DNA of 64,000 bases from Altibacter sp. HG106 (GTDB taxonomy: Bacteria; Bacteroidota; Bacteroidia; Flavobacteriales; Flavobacteriaceae): NCBI RefSeq assembly GCF_028561755.1, contig NZ_JAQQTD010000002.1, positions 490,662 to 554,661 on the forward strand, in the 5' to 3' direction. Of this stretch, positions 15,505-24,608 are shown piece after piece. Every line of letters starts with the position of its first letter. The stretch's first letter is position 1. The notes below the pieces were generated by a model, which was given only the letters and a program-made list of their open reading frames with translations, had not been told where the DNA came from and searched no databases. Made by a program: the position numbers and the translations under genes.

Positions 15505-15957
15505 TTATGACATCAAGCGCTGCTTGACAATCGTGGAAATCGTTTTTCCATCGGCTTTTCCAGCCAATTCCTGATTTGCCATTCCCATGACTTTCCCCAT
15601 GTCTTGCATGGACGAAGCACCGGTTTTGGCGATTACGTCATCTACAACCTTGGTAATCTCTGCTTCGGAAGCTTGCGCCGGTAAGAAACGTGAAATAACT
15701 TCTGCCTGTGCTAGTTCGGGCGCTGCCAAATCGTTGCGACCTTGCTCTTCATAAATAGCAGCACTATCCTTGCGTTGCTTGACGAGCTTTTGCAACAACT
15801 TAACTTCTTCCGTTTCAGACATTCCATCCTTCCCGCCAGCTTCTGTCTGCGCTAGTAATAAAGCAGATTTTACAGCGCGCAACGCTTCTAACGAAGTGCT
15901 GTCTTTCGCTTTCATCGCCACTTTCATGGCATCCATTATTTGGTTCTGTAGACTCAT
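15505..15957 (-). CDS. yqeY: YqeY/GatB-domain protein
   Basis: A 150-aa protein starting MSLQNQIMDAMKVAMKAKD at 15957. The longer frame to 16002 adds residues that do not fit the family. It has the typical YqeY layout: a helical N-terminal bundle (SLEALRAVKSALLLAQTEAG), a central EVKLLQKLVKQRKDSA segment, and the C-terminal tail domain shared with GatB (GKVMGMANQELAGKADGKTI). The C-terminal domain is linked in GatB to binding tRNA for amidation, but the role of the standalone protein is not settled. It is followed closely by tRNA-Arg and may be co-transcribed with it. Confidence 0.9.
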   Translation of the reverse strand: MSLQNQIMDAMKVAMKAKDSTSLEALRAVKSALLLAQTEAGGKDGMSETEEVKLLQKLVKQRKDSAAIYEEQGRNDLAAPELAQAEVISRFLPAQASEAEITKVVDDVIAKTGASSMQDMGKVMGMANQELAGKADGKTISTIVKQRLMS

Positions 15958-16070
15958 ATCGTAATAGGTTGCGAAGATAACTATTAATCTATCGCGAATC
16001 AAATAGTGCCTCTTCTTTTTCCGCCTTAAAAAATATATGTATTTTCAAATCGAACTATAACATTAAACCT

Positions 16071-16604
16071 ATGACCAGCATATTAGGAATCGGGTCTCGT
16101 ATAAATCACCCCGAATACGGAAAAGGAGTTGTCACCAATGTAGATTCGAAAATGTATTGGGTGACATTTATTGATAGCGGCCTCGAAACGATTGATCTTT
16201 CAGATGATTTTGAAGTGATCGAAGCTTCCGATGACGATCTAGATACCGTGAGCTTTTATGAAGTAGAACGCAGTTTGCGTAGTATCCTAAAAAAATGGAG
16301 CGACGCCAGCGAAATTGTACCCATCGCCGATAAATATAAAGGCGGAACTTTAGTGCTGAATCCTTCCGACACCAATTTATCTTCGAAAGAAATTCCAATC
16401 GATACCTTTTTTCATAAAATTGTAATGCTTCGCGACCGACTTCGTGTCATGGAACAAAAAATCAACTCAAATTCAAATCTGGACGACCAAGACAAAGTAG
16501 ATCTTCAGCAATACATTACGCGTTGTTACGGTAGTTTAACGAGCTTCAATGTACTTTTCAAAAATAAATCACAACACTTTAAAGGAGAGGGGGGTAAGAA
16601 TTAG
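16071..16604 (+). CDS. Conserved hypothetical protein with an N-terminal SH3-like motif
   Basis: A 177-aa acidic protein. Residues 5-50 (GIGSRINHPEYGKGVVTNVD) have the 'HP.YGKGVV' pattern of small SH3-like beta barrels found at the ends of UvrD/PcrA-type helicases and in CarD-like proteins. The remainder is helical. Similar proteins occur in other flavobacteria as far as I recall, with no assigned function. It is divergent from yqeY with a 113-nt gap that should hold both promoters. A role in binding nucleic acid or RNA polymerase is only a guess from the barrel. Confidence 0.6.
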   Translation: MTSILGIGSRINHPEYGKGVVTNVDSKMYWVTFIDSGLETIDLSDDFEVIEASDDDLDTVSFYEVERSLRSILKKWSDASEIVPIADKYKGGTLVLNPSDTNLSSKEIPIDTFFHKIVMLRDRLRVMEQKINSNSNLDDQDKVDLQQYITRCYGSLTSFNVLFKNKSQHFKGEGGKN

Positions 16605-16705
16605 GTCGGCATCGATACGAAATACTACCGTTCAAACGTTTTACCGCTAGCTATAAAATTGAAAATCAGAATAAATCGTTATATTTCACTCCCCAAATTT
16701 AGGGT

Positions 16706-17539
16706 ATGGTTACGATTCAACCCCATGACGATATCAGCTGGATGGCACCTTATGCCTACGCCATTGTATTGTTGGGATTCGGATTCATTGTATTCAGAAT
16801 TTTCGAGAATTGGTACGCGGCTCGTTTTGACAAACCCCTCTTTCGACACTATTGGGTGTATAAAACATTAACTCCTCCGCAAGTTCAGATCTTAGAGGAA
16901 GAATTTTCTTTTTATCGTGCCTTAACACCGCAATTACAACGTCAATTTCGACACCGGGTGGCTACCTTTTTGGTTGATAAGAAGTTTCTAGGTAGGGAAG
17001 GTCTCGAGGTCACCGAGCGCATGCGAATTCTCATCGCTGCGGTGGGTTGTATGCTTAGCTTCGGAAGAAGAAATTACGAATACGCGCTCATTGAACATAT
17101 TCTCATCTTTCCCAATGAGTTCTACAGCTCCCGGAACGATTCGTTGCATCGTGGAGAATTCAACCCCCGAGATCGTGCGTTGGTGTTATCCTGGCACCAC
17201 TTTGAAGAAGGTTTTCAGATCGATAATGACAATTTGAATCTCGGAATTCATGAGTTCATGCATGCCATGCAGTTGGAGGCTACGAATGCTCGAGACCTAG
17301 ATTCAACCCGATTCGCAAAGCAATTTCAGAATATCCTAAAAACGTTAATTGAAGACGAAACGCGGGAAAAGTTAGATCAGACACAATATTTTCGGTCGTA
17401 TGCCTTTACCAATCAGTTTGAATTTATGGCAGTACTGGCCGAATACTTTATAGAATCTCCCAGTGACTTCAAGGGCAATTTTCCGAAGTTATACCAACAC
17501 ACTCAAAAACTACTCAATTTTACCTTTGCGGGATACTAA
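16706..17539 (+). CDS. mtfA: MtfA-like zinc metallopeptidase (M90 family)
   Basis: A 277-aa protein with one N-terminal membrane segment (about residues 13-32) and a cytoplasmic-type peptidase domain. The zinc-binding HExxH motif is seen as HEFMH (in GIHEFMHAMQLEA), and a downstream Glu ligand is probable in FEFMAVLAEYF. In E. coli, MtfA binds and inactivates the glucose repressor Mlc. Whether the flavobacterial homologue has the same target is unknown, since no Mlc gene is seen here. The membrane anchor is a difference from E. coli MtfA. Its 3' end overlaps the convergent reductase gene by 20 nt. Confidence 0.85.
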   Translation: MVTIQPHDDISWMAPYAYAIVLLGFGFIVFRIFENWYAARFDKPLFRHYWVYKTLTPPQVQILEEEFSFYRALTPQLQRQFRHRVATFLVDKKFLGREGLEVTERMRILIAAVGCMLSFGRRNYEYALIEHILIFPNEFYSSRNDSLHRGEFNPRDRALVLSWHHFEEGFQIDNDNLNLGIHEFMHAMQLEATNARDLDSTRFAKQFQNILKTLIEDETREKLDQTQYFRSYAFTNQFEFMAVLAEYFIESPSDFKGNFPKLYQHTQKLLNFTFAGY

Positions 17540-18500
17540 GCGTCTCCGCAATATGGTCGGTGATAATATCGGCATGTACCCGGCTGTTCTCAATAAACCA
17601 TTTGTGCGTTTCCATACCGCCGCAGATGACTCCGGCCAGGTAAAGTCCTTCCACATTTGATTCCATCGTCTCCGGATCGTAGGTGGGGAAATGTTTGTCG
17701 TCTTCGGAAAGGGTTACGCCTAGTGTTTGCAAGAAACTAAAGTCGGGTCGGTATCCAGTAAGGGCTACCACAAAATCATTGGGTAAGGTTTTAGGACCCT
17801 CTGGTGTAGTGATCTCTACCGAATCTTCTGTTATTTCTGAAATCTCGGCACTAAAATACGCCTTTATACTGCCTTCTTTTATACGATTTTCAATATTGGG
17901 TTTCACCCAATACTTTACGCGCTCTCCAATGTGCGGTCCGCGCACCACCATGGTGACCTCTCCTCCTTTCTGCCAAATTTCCAAAGCAGCGTCTACCGCA
18001 GAATTGCTGGCGCCCACGACAATGGTTTTCTGCATGACATAGGGGTGGGCTTCCTTGAAATAGTGACTTACTTTTGGAAGGTCTTCCCCGGGTACTCCTA
18101 AGAGTTTAGGAATATCGTAAAAACCGGTTCCAACAATTATTTTTCTAGCGTGATAGGTGTTTTTCGATGATTGGACTGTAAACTGGTCTCCCTCCTTGAT
18201 TACCGCTGTCACAGCTTCATAGAGATGTATGTTCAGGGCATTTGAAGTGGCTACTCTTCGGTAGTACTCTAAAGCCTCGTCTCGGTTAGGCTTTGGACTG
18301 TTGCTGATAAACGGAATGCCACCAATTTCCAATTTTTCCGAAGTAGAAAAGAACTGCATGTTTAGTGGATAATTGTAGAGGGAGTTCGTGAGGGTTCCGC
18401 GTTCCAGCACGACGTATGATATGTCACGTTTTTGGCACGCTAATCCACAAGCGATGCCAATGGGACCCGCTCCAATAATCAGTACATCCGTTTTTGTCAT
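17520..18500 (-). CDS. ypdA: YpdA-family bacillithiol disulfide reductase (putative)
   Basis: A FAD/NAD(P)H-dependent oxidoreductase of 326 aa starting MTKTDVLIIGAGPIG at 18500. The FAD Rossmann motif GAGPIG is at the N-terminus and a second nucleotide-binding motif (VVGASNSAVDAALEI) sits in the middle. The redox-active CxxC of thioredoxin reductases is absent, as in YpdA. In firmicutes YpdA reduces bacillithiol disulfide with NADPH, and bacillithiol synthesis is reported in some Bacteroidota, so this role is plausible. The upstream 14 codons of the open frame overlap the promoter box and are excluded. Confidence 0.8.
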   Translation of the reverse strand: MTKTDVLIIGAGPIGIACGLACQKRDISYVVLERGTLTNSLYNYPLNMQFFSTSEKLEIGGIPFISNSPKPNRDEALEYYRRVATSNALNIHLYEAVTAVIKEGDQFTVQSSKNTYHARKIIVGTGFYDIPKLLGVPGEDLPKVSHYFKEAHPYVMQKTIVVGASNSAVDAALEIWQKGGEVTMVVRGPHIGERVKYWVKPNIENRIKEGSIKAYFSAEISEITEDSVEITTPEGPKTLPNDFVVALTGYRPDFSFLQTLGVTLSEDDKHFPTYDPETMESNVEGLYLAGVICGGMETHKWFIENSRVHADIITDHIAETLSIPQR

Positions 18501-18504
18501 AGCA

Positions 18505-18512
18505 CAAAGGTA
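18505..18512 (-). promoter_or_regulatory. Bacteroidota -7 box for ypdA, 4 nt from the ATG
   Basis: On the minus strand the sequence is TACCTTTG, an exact TAnnTTTG match. Only four bases separate it from the ATG at 18500, so transcription would start at or next to the start codon and give a leaderless or nearly leaderless mRNA. No well-spaced -33 TTG was found. Confidence 0.5.
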
Positions 18513-18576
18513 CAAAGCCCATGCTGAAAACAGAATGGGCAAGTATCGAATAAATCAATAAAACGGAACAAAGAAT

Positions 18577-20874
18577 TTATCTCTTAATAAGCTTTACTGT
18601 GGCGACGGTTCGATTGGTAGCCAAGGTACAAAAATACACGCCGGCCGGTTGATCGGTAAGCTCCAATTGAATTTCATTTCGCCCAGGTTGTACGTTGTTC
18701 AAGTCTTTCTGAAAAATTTGCTGCCCAAGAATATTAACAACGCGCAAACTATGATCTTCAGTATTGTTGGTAGTAAACACAAGAGTGGCACTATTGTCGA
18801 ATGGGTTCGGGTAGCCCCAGAAGGATGTCTCGCTATTCCCATCAACATCTGTAATGCTAAAGGTGGTACGCTCTAACGATCGATCGATACATTCAAACCC
18901 GGAAATTCCATTCGGATTATATATACTAAACCCTTCGCTCTGTGCAAGTGCCCAGATATTTCCAAATTCATCAACCTCTATGTCTTCTACCTGTTTATGG
19001 CCAAGCGGACTGTCTTCTGCTAAAAAGGTAGTAAATGTGGTGTTGGAGCTGTCGCCATCAAAATAGGAGAATCCGCCGTAATAGGGAAAAATTTGTGTGT
19101 TATGCGCGCTAATGTAGATATTGTGATCGGCATCGGTAGCAATGCCTGTCACATAATTTGCGGCTATATTGCTGTTGTCTATATTCCAGTTTGTCCAGGT
19201 AGTACCATCAAACTTCCAGAGACCGTTTTCAGCAGCAATCCACATATTATCGAGTCCGTCGAAAAGAATATCACGAATGCCGCCAATGCCTTGAGGGCTC
19301 AGGTCTATGGTGCTCCAACTTCCATTTTCATAGACATCGATTCCTTGAAATCTACCCACATACATGCCGCCTCCGGGACGCGCTGCTAGGCAGTCTGGCG
19401 GACTTGTAAGTCCGTTAGACATATTCCAAACCGTCCAGGTACCGGTGTTTTTATCGTACATTGGAGTATTCGCTGAGAATTGTCTCAGGAAAACCAAGCC
19501 ATCATCGGTAGCTTCTACTTGTTCAACGAATTGCAGTTCGGGCACCGAATTCGTATTATCCCAGATGATCCATGAATTATAATCGTTGTAGTTGCCATCA
19601 GGAATTTGAATGGCATATCCCGAGGTTCCGTCGTAGGTAAACCAAATATCTCCGTCTCCATCTTCCGTTATGGAGGTACCAATCGTCGTTTCAAAAATAG
19701 TCTGAGGATTCGGAAATAATCCCTCGTTATCGGGGCCATACACTTCCCAGGCGGGGCAATCAAAAACTTGAATACCTCCGTTTCCGTTGGCAAACCATCT
19801 TCGGCCCTGACTATCAATAAAGATATCTTCATTGAAATCGCTGGGCAATCCTGTATTGTATTGTGTAAATCGTGTCCATTCGGAACCATCGTAACGGATT
19901 ACGGCTTCGGAACAAGACGCCCAATAATTTCCTTCTTCGTCAATGAAACTATCAAACATGTGGTAGTTCACGAATTCAGCAAACCACTCGGTTCCATCAA
20001 AATAAATCAATCTAAAATTGCTGGCGTCGGTCATAAGAATTTGATCGCCGCGTACGTCCAACGAATTCGCATTGAGGGTACTTACCGGTAGATCGGCTGC
20101 CGTTACGTGTGTCCAGTCGCTTCCATCGTAAATGTCCAGGGCACCCGAAGATAACACCAAGATTCTATCTTGATCATCAACAGAAACTTCCAGTACGTCG
20201 TTCGATGACAGGGCACTATTGGTCGTTGTGAACTGATTCCAGGTACTACCATCGTACTGCAGCAATCCACCATCGGTGGCAACCCATTTGTTGTCCTGTG
20301 AGTCTATCGCGATGTCATTCAGTTCAACCGGACTTGTGAGTCCCATTTCCACAAAGGTTGAAAAGACCCAAACCGTGTCATCAAAAGTACCCACACCCGA
20401 TAATGACGGAGTATCATCATTGGCGACCATCCATACTTTATCGGCACTATCGATAGCAACCCCCTTGGTGTTATCAGCTAACAATGTGGAATTTGAAGTA
20501 TCGTAATGTGTCCATTCAAAGCCATCTTCCGAAGTGGTTACTCCCGATGCAGTGGCCACCCAAATAATTCCGGTGCTGTCAAAATCAACATCGTAAATAA
20601 GTCCGTTGGTTAAGTAATCCTCGTCATAGGTACTCCAGTTGGTGTATACAGTGTCTTGTGGACTAATGCGAACGAGACTGCCCTCTTCGGTGGTGGAAGT
20701 GTAGCCTCCCGTCCAAATATTTCCGAAGGGATCGCCTTGTATCATAAAATGAAGAAGGCCTCCAATTCCTGTATTATCTTTCTTGATATAGGTCCAATTG
20801 GGATCGTCCTGGGCCCAACTGGAAAGGCCGGTAAACAGCATGCAAACAATGAAGGGAAGTAGTCTTGCTATCAT
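18577..20874 (-). CDS. Secreted beta-propeller protein with T9SS C-terminal sorting domain
   Basis: A 765-aa exported protein. Residues 1-21 (MIARLLPFIVCMLFTGLSSW) are a signal peptide. The body is built of repeating units with the pattern DG..W..(F/Y)T..NS.L. and 'D..N.W.A...G...YDG', typical of the two-component-regulator propeller (Reg_prop-like) fold, here without any kinase part. The last 80 residues (GYPNPFDNSATLVF to VATVKLIKR) are a type A T9SS sorting domain, so it should be exported through the outer membrane and cell-attached or released. The ligand is unknown. It may form part of an extracellular adhesion or sensing layer. Confidence 0.88.
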   Translation of the reverse strand: MIARLLPFIVCMLFTGLSSWAQDDPNWTYIKKDNTGIGGLLHFMIQGDPFGNIWTGGYTSTTEEGSLVRISPQDTVYTNWSTYDEDYLTNGLIYDVDFDSTGIIWVATASGVTTSEDGFEWTHYDTSNSTLLADNTKGVAIDSADKVWMVANDDTPSLSGVGTFDDTVWVFSTFVEMGLTSPVELNDIAIDSQDNKWVATDGGLLQYDGSTWNQFTTTNSALSSNDVLEVSVDDQDRILVLSSGALDIYDGSDWTHVTAADLPVSTLNANSLDVRGDQILMTDASNFRLIYFDGTEWFAEFVNYHMFDSFIDEEGNYWASCSEAVIRYDGSEWTRFTQYNTGLPSDFNEDIFIDSQGRRWFANGNGGIQVFDCPAWEVYGPDNEGLFPNPQTIFETTIGTSITEDGDGDIWFTYDGTSGYAIQIPDGNYNDYNSWIIWDNTNSVPELQFVEQVEATDDGLVFLRQFSANTPMYDKNTGTWTVWNMSNGLTSPPDCLAARPGGGMYVGRFQGIDVYENGSWSTIDLSPQGIGGIRDILFDGLDNMWIAAENGLWKFDGTTWTNWNIDNSNIAANYVTGIATDADHNIYISAHNTQIFPYYGGFSYFDGDSSNTTFTTFLAEDSPLGHKQVEDIEVDEFGNIWALAQSEGFSIYNPNGISGFECIDRSLERTTFSITDVDGNSETSFWGYPNPFDNSATLVFTTNNTEDHSLRVVNILGQQIFQKDLNNVQPGRNEIQLELTDQPAGVYFCTLATNRTVATVKLIKR

Positions 20875-20966
20875 AAGGTTGTTTTGAGTATAACAGTTTT
20901 ATGTATAATTACCCTACTTAAAATAGTGAATTTAACATTCTCTAAGTCTATACGAAATGTTAAACC

Positions 20967-20996
20967 ACCACCCGTATTCAAGGGAATGCGGGTGGT
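20967..20996 (-). terminator. Strong hairpin, probable terminator of the NHL-type gene
   Basis: ACCACCCGTATTC, loop AAGG, GAATGCGGGTGGT: 13 paired positions with one wobble on the plus strand. It follows the 3' end of the minus-strand gene that ends at 21016 and lies upstream of the next one. The T tract on the minus strand is short, so termination may be partial. Confidence 0.55.
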
Positions 20997-21015
20997 CTTG
21001 GTGGGTAGGCAACCA

Positions 21016-22134
21016 TCAATGCCTTACCACAAGCTTCTGAGTTATCGATGATGTGCTATTTCGCAATTGAACAAAATAAACGCCCGAAGCAATAGCTGAG
21101 GCATCCCAAGTGAGCTGATCTGTAGACTGTTGAGACACCACGGTACCCCGTAGGTCAAATACAATCCATTCGTCAAAACTGGTGGCAACGGAATGTGTCA
21201 ATCGGAATGTATCTCCGATGGTTGGATGAATCCACGGTGTGGTTGGAGTTACGTCACTAACTTGAAGGGTGCTGCTATCAAACAGAACAACGGCATTGGG
21301 TTGCAATAAATCGAGCGCACCCGCCGGCACCACATCTTCTACTGTGGTACCACTCGCATCAAAAACGCGTACACTACCATTGCCACCAGCCTGACCATTA
21401 CCTACAATATAATCGCCATTAGGCAGCTGATCGATGCCTTCAGGCTGACTAATATCAGTCGTGAACGATTCAAGAAAGTCGCCATTACTATCAAATCTAT
21501 CAACACTCCCACCGCTCCAATCGAGCACCAGTAAATCACCATTGTCCTCGAACCAAATATTTGTCGGTCCGGTAAGGTCATTTTCTATGAACAACCCGAG
21601 GTCGTTACCACTACTATCAAACTGCCGAACAGTGCCTCCGTTAAAGGAGGAAACGTAGAGATTTCCCGCGGCATCCCAATCGAGACCGATACTATTGGGG
21701 ACGCCTACGGTCGTAAATTCATCAACAAAGGTTCCGTCTTGTTGATAGCGTAACACGCGACCATTTCCTTGCCACTGCAATACATAAATAAGACCATCAC
21801 TTCCAATTTTCATTCGGGTAGGACCTCCGTCAACTTCCGCAAATACATTTTGATAGTCCCCTGAGCGACCTACGTGCCTGTTAATGAGTCCGGTTGTTAA
21901 ATTGGAAATAAGCACTTCATTGCGATCGGGCAGAAAAAGGATGTCTTGTGGCCAACCCAGTTCTTCGGTGATGAATACTTCACCATTGCTACCGTCTGCA
22001 TCAAACTTAAGGATTTGCCAGGGTGGGTTGTTAAAGTTGCCGGCATCGCTTACGTAGATTTCTAAGCCCTGCGCAGATACAGTAATAATGGCACCTGCCA
22101 AGAGCCATAAAAAGAGTGTTAGTTGTTTTTTCAT
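21016..22134 (-). CDS. Secreted NHL/SMP-30-like beta-propeller protein with T9SS sorting domain
   Basis: A 372-aa protein with a signal peptide (MKKQLTLFLWLLAGAIITVS). It has six or so propeller blades with repeated patterns such as 'FD..G.....F.......P.....D..G.L.V.' and no catalytic motif visible. The C-terminal 75 residues (end: ASGVYFVQLRNSTSSITQKL) are a type A T9SS sorting domain. It stands next to another T9SS propeller gene on the same strand but is separated by a hairpin, so the two are likely independent units. Binding of an extracellular ligand, or lactonase-like activity, is possible but unsupported. Confidence 0.85.
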   Translation of the reverse strand: MKKQLTLFLWLLAGAIITVSAQGLEIYVSDAGNFNNPPWQILKFDADGSNGEVFITEELGWPQDILFLPDRNEVLISNLTTGLINRHVGRSGDYQNVFAEVDGGPTRMKIGSDGLIYVLQWQGNGRVLRYQQDGTFVDEFTTVGVPNSIGLDWDAAGNLYVSSFNGGTVRQFDSSGNDLGLFIENDLTGPTNIWFEDNGDLLVLDWSGGSVDRFDSNGDFLESFTTDISQPEGIDQLPNGDYIVGNGQAGGNGSVRVFDASGTTVEDVVPAGALDLLQPNAVVLFDSSTLQVSDVTPTTPWIHPTIGDTFRLTHSVATSFDEWIVFDLRGTVVSQQSTDQLTWDASAIASGVYFVQLRNSTSSITQKLVVRH

Positions 22135-22229
22135 GGGTATTTTGTTTAGAATTTATAGATCCTAAAGTCCTACTTACCTATGAAAAAGGTGTTTACAATT
22201 ATAAATGGATACGATTTTCTGAAGTATTC

Positions 22230-23348
22230 TTACCCTTTACCTTTTCGGTTTTGATACTCAGAGGGCGTGCATTTGTGTTTGCTTCGGAATACCTTGTAAA
22301 AGGTCGCTTTGTTGTTAAATCCTGAATTGAAATACACTTGTTTAATGGGCGTATTGGAATTGTCTTTCAGTAAGGTCTCTGCATGCGACAATCGGTAATT
22401 ATTAACAAATTGATTAAAATTCATGCCCGATCGAAGGTTGATTAGGTGCGATACGGTGTGTGCCGATAACCCGATCTGATCGGCCAAGGTCACCAACCGC
22501 AATTGATTGTCTAAATACGGTTGCTTAGTCTGCATATGGGTGAGTAGTAATTGGTAGAATTCCGTTTCGGTTTCCGCCGTAAGGCCCGATCCATTTTTAG
22601 ATTCAGCCGGTAAAAAGAGCTGCTTCCAAAGCATCCCGTTAAAGATCGAAGGTTCTTTGATCACAAAATAACTCAAGCCATAGATGCCTATTGTCATGGT
22701 GAAAGAAATCGCATAATCCCAGGCAGTATTGAAAAATTCAAAACGAACCAACGTAAAATAACTGAGATATGCCAGCGTAAATACCGAAAACCACCGAAGC
22801 AACCACCGAGCCCATTGATCTCGAAGCTTCGTGTATTGTTGGTTCCCATCAGTGCGATGAAAGGCGATAAAATTCTGAATCGTAAAAATATAGATACCCA
22901 GGGAAATACCTCCCACCCAAGGAGAACGTAAGGAACGAAAAAAGTAGTGTAGCGTTTCGCCTGTCACAGCAGGGTCGAAAAAGCGGCCTCCGGTTTTTAC
23001 AAAGTAGATTGTGGTAAGTACGGCTAAAACTCCTGCCGGGAGATAGTGCATCCAGCGAATGCGATATTCGGCATGATAAAATTGAACGACATACTGATAG
23101 AGTAAGGGGCCAAAGAGCAGGTACCAGGTACTGTCGTATCCGTACAACCAAGGATATTTTTGCTTATAACCGGTCCAGAAGGCTACGTACTGCACCAATA
23201 TGATGGAGAATCCCAATAACACGAAAATCATGGGAAGGTTCAGACGATTACCGCTACGAGATTGGATGAGTTTGATGCTCAAGTAGATTCCGAAGAGCGA
23301 TACCACTAGAAATCCTATTATCCATGTATCGAATCCCGGCTGCACCAT
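22230..23348 (-). CDS. AraC-family regulator with multi-pass membrane sensor domain
   Basis: A 372-aa protein. The N-terminal about 240 residues have seven or so hydrophobic segments (for example TWIIGFLVVSLFGIYLSI). The C-terminal 100 residues are an AraC/XylS double helix-turn-helix domain (LADQIGLSAHTVSHLINLRS and the motif IKQVYFNSGFNNKATFYKVF). Such regulators sense something at the inner membrane and bind promoters from the membrane, as known for related Bacteroidota proteins. The target is unknown. The divergent gap of 95 nt to the propeller gene suggests local regulation. Its start is 9 nt from the end of rpe on the same strand. Confidence 0.88.
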   Translation of the reverse strand: MVQPGFDTWIIGFLVVSLFGIYLSIKLIQSRSGNRLNLPMIFVLLGFSIILVQYVAFWTGYKQKYPWLYGYDSTWYLLFGPLLYQYVVQFYHAEYRIRWMHYLPAGVLAVLTTIYFVKTGGRFFDPAVTGETLHYFFRSLRSPWVGGISLGIYIFTIQNFIAFHRTDGNQQYTKLRDQWARWLLRWFSVFTLAYLSYFTLVRFEFFNTAWDYAISFTMTIGIYGLSYFVIKEPSIFNGMLWKQLFLPAESKNGSGLTAETETEFYQLLLTHMQTKQPYLDNQLRLVTLADQIGLSAHTVSHLINLRSGMNFNQFVNNYRLSHAETLLKDNSNTPIKQVYFNSGFNNKATFYKVFRSKHKCTPSEYQNRKGKG

Positions 23349-23357
23349 GCTACATCT

Positions 23358-24020
23358 TTAGGATTGCACTAGTTCTTTCAACTGTGCGATGGTATGCTTC
23401 GGGTCCTTCGATTTAAAGACAAAACTTCCTGCTACTAGAACATCGGCACCGGCAGCCACGAGGGCTTCGGCATTTTTACTAGTAACCCCACCGTCAATTT
23501 CGATCAAGGTGGAGGCCTTGTTTTCGTTGATAAGCGTTTTTAGCGCTTTGACCTTTTCGTAGGTGTTTTCTATAAAACTTTGTCCGCCAAACCCTGGATT
23601 GACACTCATAAGACAAACCAGATCTACGTCCTTAATGATATCCGAAAGCTGTGCAATAGGCGTGTGCGGATTGAGGGCTACGCCAGCCTTCATTCCGGCT
23701 GCTTTAATGGCTTGTAATGTTCTGTGAAGGTGGGTACAGGCTTCGTAGTGCACCGTTAGATTGTGTGCGCCTAAATCGGCAAAATGTTGAATATACCGAT
23801 CTGGGTCCACGATCATTAGATGGACGTCCAAGGTTTTGGTAGCGTGCTGCGCGATAGCCTTGATAACCGGCATTCCGAAGGAAATATTTGGAACGAAGAC
23901 GCCATCCATCACGTCTAAATGAAACCAGTCTGCGTCGCTCTCATTCACTAATTCACAGTCGCGTTGAAGGTTGGCAAAATCGGCTGCTAGTAGGGATGGG
24001 GCGATGCGTGGTGTTGTCAT
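23358..24020 (-). CDS. rpe: Ribulose-phosphate 3-epimerase
   Basis: Interconverts ribulose 5-phosphate and xylulose 5-phosphate in the pentose phosphate pathway. The 220-aa TIM barrel has the family motifs: IAPSLLAADFANLQRD at the start, DWFHLDVMDGVFVPNISFG with the metal-binding His and Asp, LMSVNPGFGGQSFI, and EIDGGVTSKNA at the phosphate-binding site. Length is normal. Its start overlaps the end of the BLUF gene by 4 nt (ATGA), so it is translationally coupled to a photoreceptor gene. Confidence 0.95.
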   Translation of the reverse strand: MTTPRIAPSLLAADFANLQRDCELVNESDADWFHLDVMDGVFVPNISFGMPVIKAIAQHATKTLDVHLMIVDPDRYIQHFADLGAHNLTVHYEACTHLHRTLQAIKAAGMKAGVALNPHTPIAQLSDIIKDVDLVCLMSVNPGFGGQSFIENTYEKVKALKTLINENKASTLIEIDGGVTSKNAEALVAAGADVLVAGSFVFKSKDPKHTIAQLKELVQS

Positions 24021-24418
24021 GGTATGATAAATGGGTGAATTAATCGATGAACCTTATCGGAGAACGGATTAGACTCTTTATGTGTGTCTAAATACGTTCG
24101 AACCGCTTCCAGTTCGCGATTGGTTTTAACAATATTGAATTTCGAACTGTAGGTTGCAAAGATAGGAATTGTTATGTAATGACGAATAAGAACCTCCACG
24201 CGTTGATGTCGTTCATCCTCACAGATTTTTTGAAACAAGCGTTCAACAATTTCTTTATTTCCTTCCAACACCTGAAAGAAGTTACCAAATCCGTACAGTA
24301 AAATTCCATGGATATTGTTAGCAAGATTGTGCTGCTGGGTTTCGTCAAAGATATTCTGAATATCTTCTTCGGTACAGTGCTCTTGCGCTTTGCTTACGTA
24401 GCAAATGGTATAAGACAT
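24017..24418 (-). CDS. BLUF-domain blue-light sensor (FAD)
   Basis: A 133-aa protein consisting of one BLUF domain plus a short helical tail. Aligned by eye to AppA, the flavin-contact residues fall at the right spacing: Tyr7 (for Tyr21), Asn31 (for Asn45) and Gln49 (for Gln63). The segment FGNFFQVLEG matches the signature. The residues equivalent to Trp104 and Met106 are Tyr90 and Ser92, so the switching region differs. No output domain is attached, so signalling must go through a partner. It is co-transcribed with rpe, with a 4-nt overlap. Confidence 0.88.
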   Translation of the reverse strand: MSYTICYVSKAQEHCTEEDIQNIFDETQQHNLANNIHGILLYGFGNFFQVLEGNKEIVERLFQKICEDERHQRVEVLIRHYITIPIFATYSSKFNIVKTNRELEAVRTYLDTHKESNPFSDKVHRLIHPFIIP

Positions 24419-24504
24419 AAATTCATAGTTAGGTATCTTGGAAAGATACGAAAATGACCCTAGTTTGGATGCTGCAATTCCTACAAAAATGATTGGTATT
24501 CAAA

Positions 24505-24533
24505 GAAAAAACCTCCGGTAATCAGCCGGAGGT
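24505..24533 (-). terminator. Terminator of rpoD
   Basis: On the minus strand ACCTCCGG and CCGGAGGT form an 8-bp stem around a short loop, followed by a run of T. It lies between the end of rpoD and the BLUF-rpe unit. Confidence 0.85.
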
Positions 24534-24608
24534 CATTCATCAATCAAAAAACGAACAGTTATCTTAATCCAAATCGAATTTGGGAGTAACTGTTGTTGCT
24601 GTAAGGGG

